From a bacterium (GTDB taxonomy: Bacteria > Acidobacteriota > Polarisedimenticolia > J045): DNA of 58,527 bases. Both the position numbers and the translations under genes were made by a program. A model generated the notes under the pieces. The model did no database searches. It had not been told where the DNA came from and worked only from the letters and a program-made list of their open reading frames with translations. How positions within the stretch are numbered: the first letter of the stretch is position 1; the number at the start of each line of letters is the position of its first letter. Location: contig JAJFTU010000030.1 of assembly GCA_021372775.1 (NCBI GenBank), positions 1 through 58,527 on the forward strand, written 5' to 3'. Below are positions 47,096 to 55,108 of the stretch, one piece after another.

Positions 47096-48046
47096 GTGAG
47101 TCTTTCGCTCGACATGTCGAGCGTGCTGATCGTCGGAGACGGAAAGTCCGCGGCGCTTTGCTCCCACGCCCTGATCAACGAAGGGCGGGGGAAGTTCCGT
47201 TTGGCGGGGGTGGTGACCCCCGCCGAGGTGACTGAGTTCTTCTCGGACGAAGGGCGCGGGCGGCGCGGGGCGCCGCACCGCGTGGTCGTGGCGATGGACG
47301 ACCGGCGCGGGCAGCTCCCGCTGGCCGAGCTGGTGAGCCTTCGCTTCTCGGGCGTCCAGATCCAGGACGTCCCCTCGTTCCTCGAGGACCTGAGCCACAA
47401 GGTCCCGGTCTCCGCGACCCGCCCCAGCGACCTCGTCTTCACCGACGGCTTCCGCTTCGACCGCGGCCGGTTCATCGCCAAGGCCGCGGGGGAGTGGATC
47501 CTCGCCGTCCTGATGCTGCCGATCGGCCTGCCGCTGATCGCCCTCGCCGGGCTCGCGATCCTGCTCGAGAGCGGGCGCCCGGTCTTCTTCCGGCAGCGGC
47601 GCGTCGGCAAGGGGGGGAAGGTCTTCGAGCTCTTCAAGCTCCGCACGATGCGCCAGGACGCCGAGGCGCAGGGGCCGCGCTTCGCCGGGCGCAGCGACTC
47701 TCGGATCACGAAGGTTGGTCGGGTCCTGCGCAAGACGCGGCTCGACGAACTGCCCCAGCTCTTCAACGTCCTGCGCGGCGAAATGGCGCTGATCGGCCCG
47801 CGCCCGGAGCGGCCGGAATTCGTCGTCCGCTACGAGGAGCTGATCCCCTACTTCGCCTACCGCCACTCCGTCCGGCCGGGGGTCACCGGTTGGGCGCAGA
47901 TCTGCTACGGCTACACGGACGACGACAAAGGCTCGCTCGAGAAGCTCTCGTACGACCTGTTCTACATCAAGCGGCACTCGCTCTGGTTCGACGTCAAGAT
48001 CGCCTTGGGCACGATCACGACGGTCTTCGGCTTTAGAGGCCGCTGA
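47096..48046 (+). CDS. Polyprenyl-phosphate sugar-1-phosphate transferase (WcaJ/EpsB-type), N-terminally short
   Basis: The 316-residue protein starts with a short Rossmann-like segment (MSSVLIVGDGKSAA). A membrane hairpin follows (WILAVLMLPIGLPLIALAG), then the catalytic domain with KVFELFKLRTMR, RLDELPQLFNVLRGEM and IGPRPERPEFV, and RPGVTGWAQICYGY. It starts repeat-unit assembly by moving a sugar phosphate onto undecaprenyl phosphate. Full-length relatives have four extra N-terminal helices (about 460 residues), which are missing here. GTG 47096 is favoured by GAGGGGGAGAG just upstream; ATG 47114 is the alternative. It is the first plus-strand gene of the exopolysaccharide locus. Confidence 0.92.
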   Translation: MSLSLDMSSVLIVGDGKSAALCSHALINEGRGKFRLAGVVTPAEVTEFFSDEGRGRRGAPHRVVVAMDDRRGQLPLAELVSLRFSGVQIQDVPSFLEDLSHKVPVSATRPSDLVFTDGFRFDRGRFIAKAAGEWILAVLMLPIGLPLIALAGLAILLESGRPVFFRQRRVGKGGKVFELFKLRTMRQDAEAQGPRFAGRSDSRITKVGRVLRKTRLDELPQLFNVLRGEMALIGPRPERPEFVVRYEELIPYFAYRHSVRPGVTGWAQICYGYTDDDKGSLEKLSYDLFYIKRHSLWFDVKIALGTITTVFGFRGR

Positions 48047-48055
48047 GGGACGGCG

Positions 48056-49081
48056 ATGAGCGCGCGGTCCGAGGAGCGGGCGGGCGGCGCGGCCGCGATC
48101 GGCGGGGCGGACGTCCCTCGGGCGCTCGGGGCGTCGGCCGCGGCGCCGGCGCCCGCCGTCTTCACCGTGGACGTCGAGGACTACTACCAGGTCGCCGCCT
48201 TCCGCGGCCTCGTCCGACGCCGCGACTGGGACTGGTATCCCTCGCGGGTCGAAGGGAACGTCGCCCGGCTGCTCGATCTGTGCGACGAGCACGGCATCGT
48301 CGGCATGTGGTTCATCCTCGGCTGGGAGGCGGAACGGCGGCCGGAGATGGTCCGGCGGATCGCCGCCCGCGGCCACGAGCTCGGCTGCCACTCCTACTGG
48401 CACCGCGAGATCTACAACCTCGCCCCGGAGGAGTTCCGCGAGGACACGCGCCGGGCGAAGGCGGCGATCGAGGACGCCGCGGGACGCGCCGTGGTCGGCT
48501 ACCGCGCCCCGTCGTTCTCGATCACGAAGCGCTCGCTCTGGGCGCTCGACATCCTCGTCGAGTGCGGCTTCACCTTCGACTCCAGCATCTTCCCCGTGCG
48601 CCATCCGAACTACGGCATTCCCGACGCCCCGCACTATCCGCACCGGCTGCGGACCGCGTCGGGCAGCATCTGGGAACTCCCCCCGGCCACGGCGCCGCTC
48701 TGGGGCCGGAGGGTCGCGGTCGCCGGCGGCGGCTATCTGCGGCAGTTCCCGTTCTCCTTCGTCCGGGCCGGCCTCGATCGTCTGACGCGCGGCGAGCGCC
48801 ACCCCGCCGTGCTCTACGTCCACCCCTGGGAGATCGACCCGGGGCAGCCGCGGCTGGCCGCCGGATGGCTGACCCGTCAGCGCCACTACCGGAGCCTGGG
48901 CCGCATGAGCGGCCGGCTGACGACGCTCCTCGGCGCGCTGCAGTTCTGCAGCGCCTCCGCTCTGGTCCGCGAGTGCCGCAAGACGTCGGGAGCGGCCGCG
49001 AAGCCGGCCGAGGCGACGCTCCGGCCGGAGCCCGCCCGCGGCGCCGACGGCGCGCAGGGCGTCGCGGGATCGATCGAGTGA
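48056..49081 (+). CDS. XrtA-system-type polysaccharide deacetylase (NodB fold with DUF3473-like tail)
   Basis: The 341-residue protein has the NodB metal-site motifs TVDVEDYYQV (Asp), GCHSYWHREI (His-x3-His) and VGYRAPSFSIT. The C-terminal region LYVHPWEIDPGQPRL matches the DUF3473 tail of deacetylases found with exosortase/PEP-CTERM polysaccharide loci. It should remove N-acetyl groups from a nascent polymer or lipid-linked sugar. No signal peptide is seen; the first ~34 residues are Ala-rich and disordered. It follows the sugar transferase by 9 nt and is co-transcribed with it. No exosortase is in the window. Confidence 0.9.
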   Translation: MSARSEERAGGAAAIGGADVPRALGASAAAPAPAVFTVDVEDYYQVAAFRGLVRRRDWDWYPSRVEGNVARLLDLCDEHGIVGMWFILGWEAERRPEMVRRIAARGHELGCHSYWHREIYNLAPEEFREDTRRAKAAIEDAAGRAVVGYRAPSFSITKRSLWALDILVECGFTFDSSIFPVRHPNYGIPDAPHYPHRLRTASGSIWELPPATAPLWGRRVAVAGGGYLRQFPFSFVRAGLDRLTRGERHPAVLYVHPWEIDPGQPRLAAGWLTRQRHYRSLGRMSGRLTTLLGALQFCSASALVRECRKTSGAAAKPAEATLRPEPARGADGAQGVAGSIE

Positions 49082-49153
49082 ACGGGCGCGAGGCCGCCCC
49101 CGAGTCGGCGGCCGCCGGCCGCCCGCGCTGCGCGTCGCCGTCCCGGGCCGACT

Positions 49154-49258
49154 GACGGTGCGCGCGTGACGGCCGGGCGGGACCGAAGGACGGTGCGCGC
49201 GTGACGACGCGGCGGGACCGAATGACGGTGCGCGCGTGACGACGCCGCGCGACCGCGC
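49154..49258 (+). repeat. Three tandem 35-bp repeats ending in a gene start
   Basis: Units begin GACGGTGCGCGCGTGACG at 49154, 49189 and 49224. Every unit contains a GTGACG, and in the third this is the start codon (49236) of the second deacetylase gene. The leader and first codons therefore appear triplicated. Confidence 0.85.
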
Positions 49259-50015
49259 TTCGAAGATCCTCCGCGGCTGGCAGGCGGCGGCGTTCGCCCT
49301 CGCCGGGACGGCGCGGCGGCGCATCGCCGCCCGGCGCGGCAAGGTCTGCGTGCTGATGTACCACCGCGTGCTCGCCGACGACGCCTCCGCCGACGGGATC
49401 GAGCCGGGGATGTACGTGCGGGCCGCGACGTTCGCCGCGCATCTGCGGTGGCTCGGCGACCACTTCCGGTTCGTCTCCCTGCGCGACGTGCAGGCGCCTC
49501 CGGACGACGCGGACGACGCGCCGCGCGTCGCCTTGACGTTCGACGACGGATGGCGGGACAACCTGACGCACGCCTGGCCGCTCCTCGCCGCCGCGGGGGC
49601 GCCGGCGACGATCTTCCTCGCGACCGACTGGATCGCCGGCGGCGACGGCTCGTTTCTCGCGCCGGACGACGTGCGGCGCATGGCGGCCGCGGGAATCGAC
49701 TTCGGCGCGCACACCGGCGGCCACCCGCGCCTGACCGGGTTGGGCGACGAGGCGGTCCGCGACGAGCTGATCCGCTCGAAGCGGGCGGTCGAGGAGTGGA
49801 CGCGGCGGCCCTGTTCCCTCTTCGCCTATCCGTACGGAGACTGCGACGACCGCGTGGCCCGTCTCGCGGGCGAGCAGTTCGAGCTCTGCGCGGCGATCGC
49901 CAATCGTTGGTGGACGCCCGGCGGCGACCGGACGAGGGTCAGCCGCGTCGGCGTCCACGAGGACATGAGTTCGACGCCGCGGCGTCTCGCCGCGCTGCTC
50001 GCCCTCCGCGCCTGA
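49236..50015 (+). CDS. Polysaccharide deacetylase (NodB family)
   Basis: The 259-residue protein has VLMYHRVL, then ALTFDDGWRDN (Asp-Asp metal motif), FGAHTGGHPRLTG (His-x3-His) and LFAYPYGDCDD, the typical YadE/PgaB-like order. The N-terminus (about 35 residues) is basic with a weakly hydrophobic stretch (WQAAAFALAG), so membrane association is possible. It should de-N-acetylate a glycan and is the second such gene in the locus. The GTG start lies in the third copy of a 35-bp tandem repeat and lacks a clear Shine-Dalgarno; equivalent GTG codons upstream in the repeats are also possible starts in other contexts. Confidence 0.9.
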   Translation: MTTPRDRASKILRGWQAAAFALAGTARRRIAARRGKVCVLMYHRVLADDASADGIEPGMYVRAATFAAHLRWLGDHFRFVSLRDVQAPPDDADDAPRVALTFDDGWRDNLTHAWPLLAAAGAPATIFLATDWIAGGDGSFLAPDDVRRMAAAGIDFGAHTGGHPRLTGLGDEAVRDELIRSKRAVEEWTRRPCSLFAYPYGDCDDRVARLAGEQFELCAAIANRWWTPGGDRTRVSRVGVHEDMSSTPRRLAALLALRA

Positions 50016-50055
50016 TCCTCGCGGCCCGCGCCGCAAGGCGCCGGGGGCAGAAATG

Positions 50056-50092
50056 CGCCCGCCCGGCGAGGAGCGACCTCGCCGGGCGGGCG
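50056..50092. terminator. Hairpin between convergent genes
   Basis: A perfect 16-bp stem (50056-50071 with 50077-50092) with a 5-nt AGCGA loop lies between the deacetylase stop (50015) and the PIG-L gene stop (50109). No T run follows on either strand, but the stem is the longest in the window. Confidence 0.6.
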
Positions 50093-50108
50093 GTCGAAGC
50101 GGACGGAA

Positions 50109-53030
50109 TCAGTTGCCCGGGGTGTAGGCCTCGAATTCGGCAAGGCCGACGTTCTCCGTCGTGGAACTGACGGCCGTGACCGTCAATTCGACCCACGTCG
50201 CCGACCGCGCCGCGAAGTCGAAGGTCGTGGCCGTTCCGTTGTTGGCGAGCGGACCGACCGCGACCGTCGTGCCGTCGCTGAACCGCAGCGTGCCGGCGAG
50301 CATCTGGTCGCTCGAGTTCGGGCGGTCGTAGAGCACGACGCGGTTGATCGTCTGCGCCGCGCTCCAAGTGAGGCGGATCCACGCGCCGACGCCTTGGCCG
50401 TTCGTCGCCCACTCCCTTCGGTAGTCGGTCGGATAGCCCGTCGCCGAACCGTCGATCGCCTTCGCCGCCGTCTGCTGCGACCACGTGGACTCCGAGGAGG
50501 CGGTCGCCGTCGCCTGCGGCGCGACGTTGGTCCGCGCCGCCGGCGGCGCCGACGCGCGGACCGTGACGGTGGTCGAGGCGGCGGCGCCGTTCACCTTGCC
50601 GTCGTTGACGACGAGCGAGAAGACAAGCGTCGCGTCGGCGGTCAGGCCGCTCGGCGCCGTGAACGCCGGCGTCGCCGACGTCGCGCTCGACAGCGTCACC
50701 GTCGGGCCGGAGGTCTGCGTCCACGCGTAGGAGACGACGTCGCCGTCCGGGTCGTAGCTCTCCGTCCCGTCTAGGATGACGTTGGCGCCCTCGGCGACCG
50801 TCTGCGCCGCGCCGGCGTTCGCCACCGGCGCGCGGTTCACCGCCGTGCCCGTGTTCTCCCAGACCTCCATTTCCGCGAGGCCGACGTTGCCGGTGTTCGC
50901 GGAGACCTGCGTGACGGTCAGGCGCACCGACGTCGCCGACCGCGCGGGGAAGTCGTACGTCGTCGCGGCGCCCGCGTTGTCCAGCGGACCGACGACGAGC
51001 GTCGTGCCGTCGCTGAACAGCAGCGTGCCGGCGAGAATCTGGTCGTTGGCGTTCGGGCGGTCGTAGAGCACGATCCGGTCGATCGTCCGCGCCGTCGTCC
51101 AGGTCAGCTGGATCCAGGCGCCGACCCCTTGGCCGTTCGTCGCCCACTCCCGCGTGTAGTCGCCGGGGTAGCCGGCGACGACGCCGTCCACCGCCTTGGC
51201 CGCCGTTTGCTGGGACCACGTGGATTCGGAGGAGGCGGTGACCGTCGCCTGCGACGCGATGTTCGCCCGCGTCGCCGGCGGCGCCGCGTAGTGCACCGTC
51301 ACCGTCGTCGTGGAAGCCGGGCTGCTCAGTTGGCCGTCGTTGACGACCAGCGCGAAGACCAGCGTCGCGTCGGCCGACAGGCCGCTCGGCGCGGTGAAGG
51401 TCGGCCTCGCGGTGGTCGCGCCGGACAGCGTCACCGACGGCCCGGAAGTCTGCGTCCAGGCGTAGGCGACGGCGTTTCCGTCGGGGTCGTAGCTCGCGCT
51501 TCCGTCGAGCGCGACCGCCGCCCCTTCGGCGACGGTCTGCGACGCCCCCGCCGACGCGATCGGCGCGTGGTTCGTCGTCGAGCCCGGCTCGGCCCACGCC
51601 TCCATTTCCGCGAGGCCGACGTTTCCGGTGCGCGAACTCACCTGCGTCACCGTCAGCCGCACCCACGTCACGGCGCGCGCGGCGAAGTCGTACGCCGTCG
51701 CCGCCCCCGCGTTGTCCAGCGGGCCGACCGCGATCGTCGTGCCGTCGCTGAAGAGCAGCGTGCCGGCGAGAATCTGGTCGTTGGCGTTCGGGCGGTCGTA
51801 GAGGACGATGCGGTCGAGCGTCTGCGCGGCGGCCCACGTGAGCTGGATCCAGGCGCCGACCCCTTGGCCGTTCGTCGCCCACTCCCGCGTGTAGTCGCCG
51901 GGGTAGCCGCCCACGACGCCGTCCACCGCCTTGGCCGCCGTCTGCTGTGACCATGTGGATTCGGAGGAGGCCGTGACCGTCGCCTGCGCGGCGACGTTGG
52001 TCCGCGTCGGCGGAGGCGCCGAGGAGCGGACCGTCACCGTCGTCGTGGAGGCCGGACTGCTCAGTTGGCCGTCGTTCACGACCAGCGAGAAGACCAGCGT
52101 CGCGTCGGCGGACAGACCGGTCGGCGCCGTGAACGAAGGCGTCGCGGACGTCGGATCGGACAGCGCGACGGAGGGGCCGGACGTCTGCGTCCAAGCGTAG
52201 GCCAAGGCGCCGCCGTCGGGGTCGTAGCTCGCCGTGCCGTCGAGCGCGACCGTCGCTCCTTCGGCCACGGCCTGCGGCGCCCCGGCCGCCGCGACCGGCG
52301 CGTGGTTGGCGGGCGTCCCCAGCGGCTCCCAGACTTCGAATTCCGCGAGCCCGACGTTGCCGGTCCGCGCGCTGACCTGCGTGACCGTCAACCGCACCCA
52401 CGTCACGGTGCGCGCCGGGAAGTCGTACGCCGTCGCCGCCCCCGCGTTGTCCAGCGGGCCGACGGCCTGCGTCGTCCCGTCGCTGAAGAGAAGCGTCCCG
52501 GCGAGGATCTGGTCGTCCGAGTTCGGGCGATCGTAGAGGACGATCCGGTCGATCGTCCGCGCCGAGGCCCAAGAGAGCTGGATCCAGGCGCCGGCCTTCT
52601 CCTCCACGGTGGACCACTCCCGCGAAGAATCGCCGGGATATCCGTCCACGACGCCGTCGACCGCCTTCGCGGCGCCTTGCCCTTCGGCCGTCGCTTCGCT
52701 GGACGCGGTGACCGTCGCCGTCCCGGCGATGTTCGTCCGCGTCGCCGGCGGCGCCGTCGCCGCGACCCGCACGATCGTCCCGTCCGGGATCGACGTGAAG
52801 AGGCCGTCCGCGACGGTCAGCTCGAAGCCGAGCGTCGCGTCGGCGGAGAGCCCGGTGGGCGCCACGAACGTCGGCGTCGCGGACGTCGGATCGTCGAGCG
52901 CGACCGCCGGCCCGGAGACCTGCCGCCACGAGTAGGCCGGCGTGCGGCCGGCGTCGACGAAGCTCGCCGAGCCGTCGAGCCGCACGAGCGCGCCTTCCGC
53001 CGCCGACTGGTCGGCGCCGGCGTCAGGCCG
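50109..53030 (-). repeat. Four tandem coding modules of about 740 bp
   Basis: Equivalent sites recur at about 50399, 51137 and 51878 (spacings 738 and 741 bp), with a more diverged fourth module near 52605. Each module encodes a PKD-like domain followed by an F5/8C domain. The middle two are nearly identical over long stretches, pointing to recent duplication or gene conversion. Confidence 0.85.
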
Positions 53031-53972
53031 CGGCGGGACGGCCGTCCCCTGCGCCGCTTCGGCCCAGAAGAACTCGTCCTTGTGCAGGAACTGGCCGAGG
53101 AAGCCCCGCATCCCGTCCTGGGAGGCGTGGGTGTCGATGGCGAGGTACTTCGGGTTGTCGGCGAACAGCGTCGACTGCATCGCCGGCGGAACGTCCAAGC
53201 TCTCTCGCTCCGACCAGACGAGGTTCGTCTGGTCGAGCCCCGGAGGAACCGTGAAGAACGTCGTCGGATCCGGCGCCGCGGGCCACGTCGCGCCGCCGGG
53301 CGGATGGACCAGCGTCGAGTGGATCGTCGGGTTGTAGGCGGGGTGCGCGGCGGAGACGACGTTCAGCGCGTCCCGCAGCAGGAGATAGGCGGTGGAGTGG
53401 TCGCCGTGGGAGTCCCAGACCGAGGTGACGAAGATGTGGTCCGGCAAGTAGCCGCCGATGATCTCGGCGAGATCGGCGACGATCGCCGGCCGGTTGTACG
53501 GCGCGGGCGAGCCGTGCGCGTAGGTGTGGTAGTCGGTCCGCCCGAGCCCGCGCGCCGCGTAGGTCGTCGTGCGCCCGTTGACGCCGGTGAAGAGGTCGCT
53601 CGAAGAGGTCGCGGAGTCGTAGAGTTCGCGCAGGCCGGCGTCGGGATAGCCGAGGAAGAGCAGGTTGTCTTCCGTCTGGCCGAGATAGCCGACCATCGCG
53701 TCCACGGCTTCGTTCTCGCGCTGAAGCCCGGAATCCACGCCCAGATAGTCGCCGTTGGTGAGGAAGACGACGCGGACCGATTCGCCGCGCGCCGCGGCCC
53801 GCGCGACGATTCCGGAACAGGAGGCGACGTCGTCGTCCGGATGCGGCGCGACGACGAGGATCGACGCGGCCGCGGGAGCGATCGCGGCGAGGCCGCCCGT
53901 CAAGATCGACGCGAGAATGCGCGTCCAGCGGCCGCGCCCCCGTGGCATGCGGCGCCCTCGTTCGCTGTTCAT
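50109..53972 (-). CDS. Exported PIG-L deacetylase with four PKD-F5/8C (discoidin-like) modules
   Basis: The 1287-residue protein has a basic start, a signal-like helix (ILASILTGGLAAIAPAAA) and a PIG-L N-acetylglucosaminyl deacetylase domain (about 38-310) with the zinc motif APHPDDD and WDSHGDHSTAY. Four repeats follow, each a PKD-type beta domain (GTASYDPDGG..YAWTQTSGP) and an F5/8 type C domain (ASSESTWSQQTAAKAVDG...RIVLYDRPN), starting near residues 316, 554, 800 and 1045. F5/8C domains often bind carbohydrate. It should act outside the cell on an acetamido-sugar polymer, tethered by its modules. ATG 53972 has GGGAGGAAAAAC just before it; the frame is open to 54098. Confidence 0.9.
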   Translation of the reverse strand: MNSERGRRMPRGRGRWTRILASILTGGLAAIAPAAASILVVAPHPDDDVASCSGIVARAAARGESVRVVFLTNGDYLGVDSGLQRENEAVDAMVGYLGQTEDNLLFLGYPDAGLRELYDSATSSSDLFTGVNGRTTTYAARGLGRTDYHTYAHGSPAPYNRPAIVADLAEIIGGYLPDHIFVTSVWDSHGDHSTAYLLLRDALNVVSAAHPAYNPTIHSTLVHPPGGATWPAAPDPTTFFTVPPGLDQTNLVWSERESLDVPPAMQSTLFADNPKYLAIDTHASQDGMRGFLGQFLHKDEFFWAEAAQGTAVPPRPDAGADQSAAEGALVRLDGSASFVDAGRTPAYSWRQVSGPAVALDDPTSATPTFVAPTGLSADATLGFELTVADGLFTSIPDGTIVRVAATAPPATRTNIAGTATVTASSEATAEGQGAAKAVDGVVDGYPGDSSREWSTVEEKAGAWIQLSWASARTIDRIVLYDRPNSDDQILAGTLLFSDGTTQAVGPLDNAGAATAYDFPARTVTWVRLTVTQVSARTGNVGLAEFEVWEPLGTPANHAPVAAAGAPQAVAEGATVALDGTASYDPDGGALAYAWTQTSGPSVALSDPTSATPSFTAPTGLSADATLVFSLVVNDGQLSSPASTTTVTVRSSAPPPTRTNVAAQATVTASSESTWSQQTAAKAVDGVVGGYPGDYTREWATNGQGVGAWIQLTWAAAQTLDRIVLYDRPNANDQILAGTLLFSDGTTIAVGPLDNAGAATAYDFAARAVTWVRLTVTQVSSRTGNVGLAEMEAWAEPGSTTNHAPIASAGASQTVAEGAAVALDGSASYDPDGNAVAYAWTQTSGPSVTLSGATTARPTFTAPSGLSADATLVFALVVNDGQLSSPASTTTVTVHYAAPPATRANIASQATVTASSESTWSQQTAAKAVDGVVAGYPGDYTREWATNGQGVGAWIQLTWTTARTIDRIVLYDRPNANDQILAGTLLFSDGTTLVVGPLDNAGAATTYDFPARSATSVRLTVTQVSANTGNVGLAEMEVWENTGTAVNRAPVANAGAAQTVAEGANVILDGTESYDPDGDVVSYAWTQTSGPTVTLSSATSATPAFTAPSGLTADATLVFSLVVNDGKVNGAAASTTVTVRASAPPAARTNVAPQATATASSESTWSQQTAAKAIDGSATGYPTDYRREWATNGQGVGAWIRLTWSAAQTINRVVLYDRPNSSDQMLAGTLRFSDGTTVAVGPLANNGTATTFDFAARSATWVELTVTAVSSTTENVGLAEFEAYTPGN

Positions 53973-54472
53973 TGTTTTTCCTCCCGCGGGCGCCGGGGCG
54001 GCGCACGTCGGACGTTTCGTCTTCTGCCTGGCAGGACGCGCCGAAACCGCGGCCGCCTCGCCGTCTGATCTCGACGCCGGAAACACCGCGCTTGACACGT
54101 GAATACGGTCAAGCCCGCCGGAGTCAAGGAAACTACGCGGATCGGCCCCCCGCGGCGCGAATACGGACGAGTTCGGCCCGTTCGGCGAGGGGCGGGCCGC
54201 TCCTCGCGCGGCGCAAATTTCGTCTGCGCGGCGGCGGTCGGCCTTCCATATTCCTGTCCAGCGTCGTCGCGATCCGGAAGCTGTCTTTCCGGGCCGCCGA
54301 CGACGGCAAGCCGCCGGCGAAGGCGCGGCGGATCGGCGAATCGTCGAGCGGGCTTTGGATCCGCGACGCGCGCCGGTCCGCGGCGGCGGCGGCGGTGATA
54401 TCGTCGCGCGGAGGAAGTGGCCGCTCGCGGACGGATGGGGCGCGGGAATTGACGAGAGGGGAAGGATCCGGA
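53973..54472. other. 500-bp divergent intergenic region
   Basis: It lies between the PIG-L gene and the acyltransferase. It has a promoter for the minus gene and three GTCAAG/CTTGAC motifs near 54091-54128 that could be an operator. For the plus gene only AT-rich spots near 54220-54260 stand out as promoter candidates. I see no convincing ORF; the reading frames running through it have the codon pattern of shadows. Confidence 0.5.
54100..54127 (-). promoter_or_regulatory. Putative promoter of the PIG-L gene with flanking GTCAAG motifs
   Basis: On the minus strand TTGACT (54127-54122) and TATTCA (54105-54100) are 16 nt apart. CTTGAC at 54091 and GTCAAG at 54108 and 54123 form an inverted and a direct pair overlapping the promoter, a layout typical of regulator sites. 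The leader would be about 120 nt. Confidence 0.4.
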
Positions 54473-55108
54473 ATGAAGTGGTTCGTCGCGCGGCTCGGCC
54501 TCGCCGCGCTCGGGCGTCTTCCGCTCGGCGGCCGGCGGCTGCGCGCGCTGCGCCGCCGGATGGAGCTGGCCAAGCTCTACCGCGAGGACCTGGCGCTGTG
54601 GCGGGTCGAGAAGGCCCGGGACCTCGGCGTGAAGGTCGGCAAAGGGTGCCGGTTCTTCTCGCTCAACTTCCAGTCGGAGCCTTACCTCATCGAGATCGGC
54701 GACGACGTCATCATCTCGGGCGAAGTGATTCTCGTCACCCACGACGGGGCCGTCTTCCTGCTGCGGAAGGAGATCCCGAACATCAACGGCCACTACGGCC
54801 GGATCAAGATCGGCGACAACTGCTTCGTCGGGATGGGCGCGATCATCCTCCCCAACGTCGAGCTCGGCGACAACTGCATCGTCGCCGCCGGCGCGGTGGT
54901 GTTCGACAGCTTCCCGGCGGGCTCGGTGATCATGGGGAATCCCGCGCGGGTCGTCTTCAACATCGACACCTACCGCAAGCTCAAGGAACACAGCCCCTAC
55001 ACGATCGTCGACGAGCGCTACCCGTTCCCGATGGGCTATCCGCCGGAGATGTTGATCGAGCGCCTCGGCAAGTTGCCGATCCGCCGGCCGAGGAAGGGCG
55101 AGGCCTGA
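54473..55108 (+). CDS. Left-handed beta-helix (hexapeptide) acyltransferase
   Basis: The 211-residue protein has a helical lead (about residues 1-55) and then hexapeptide-repeat turns: IEIGDDVIISGEVILVTHDG, RIKIGDNCFVGMGAIILPNV and ELGDNCIVAAGAVV, ending SVIMGNPARVV. THDG provides the catalytic His. This is the WbbJ/NodL/maltose acetyltransferase-like group that acetylates sugars of surface polysaccharide. The choice of ATG 54473 rests on GGGGAAGGA 8 nt upstream and the start of the coding pattern. The stop overlaps the next ATG (TGATG), coupling it to the glycosyltransferase. Confidence 0.9.
   Translation: MKWFVARLGLAALGRLPLGGRRLRALRRRMELAKLYREDLALWRVEKARDLGVKVGKGCRFFSLNFQSEPYLIEIGDDVIISGEVILVTHDGAVFLLRKEIPNINGHYGRIKIGDNCFVGMGAIILPNVELGDNCIVAAGAVVFDSFPAGSVIMGNPARVVFNIDTYRKLKEHSPYTIVDERYPFPMGYPPEMLIERLGKLPIRRPRKGEA

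Noticed and set aside
49939-52929. A 996-residue repetitive minus-strand frame inside the PIG-L gene
   Set aside because: The repeats are the DNA repeats of the true gene read one frame off; the F5/8C and PKD motifs occur only in the 50109-53972 frame.
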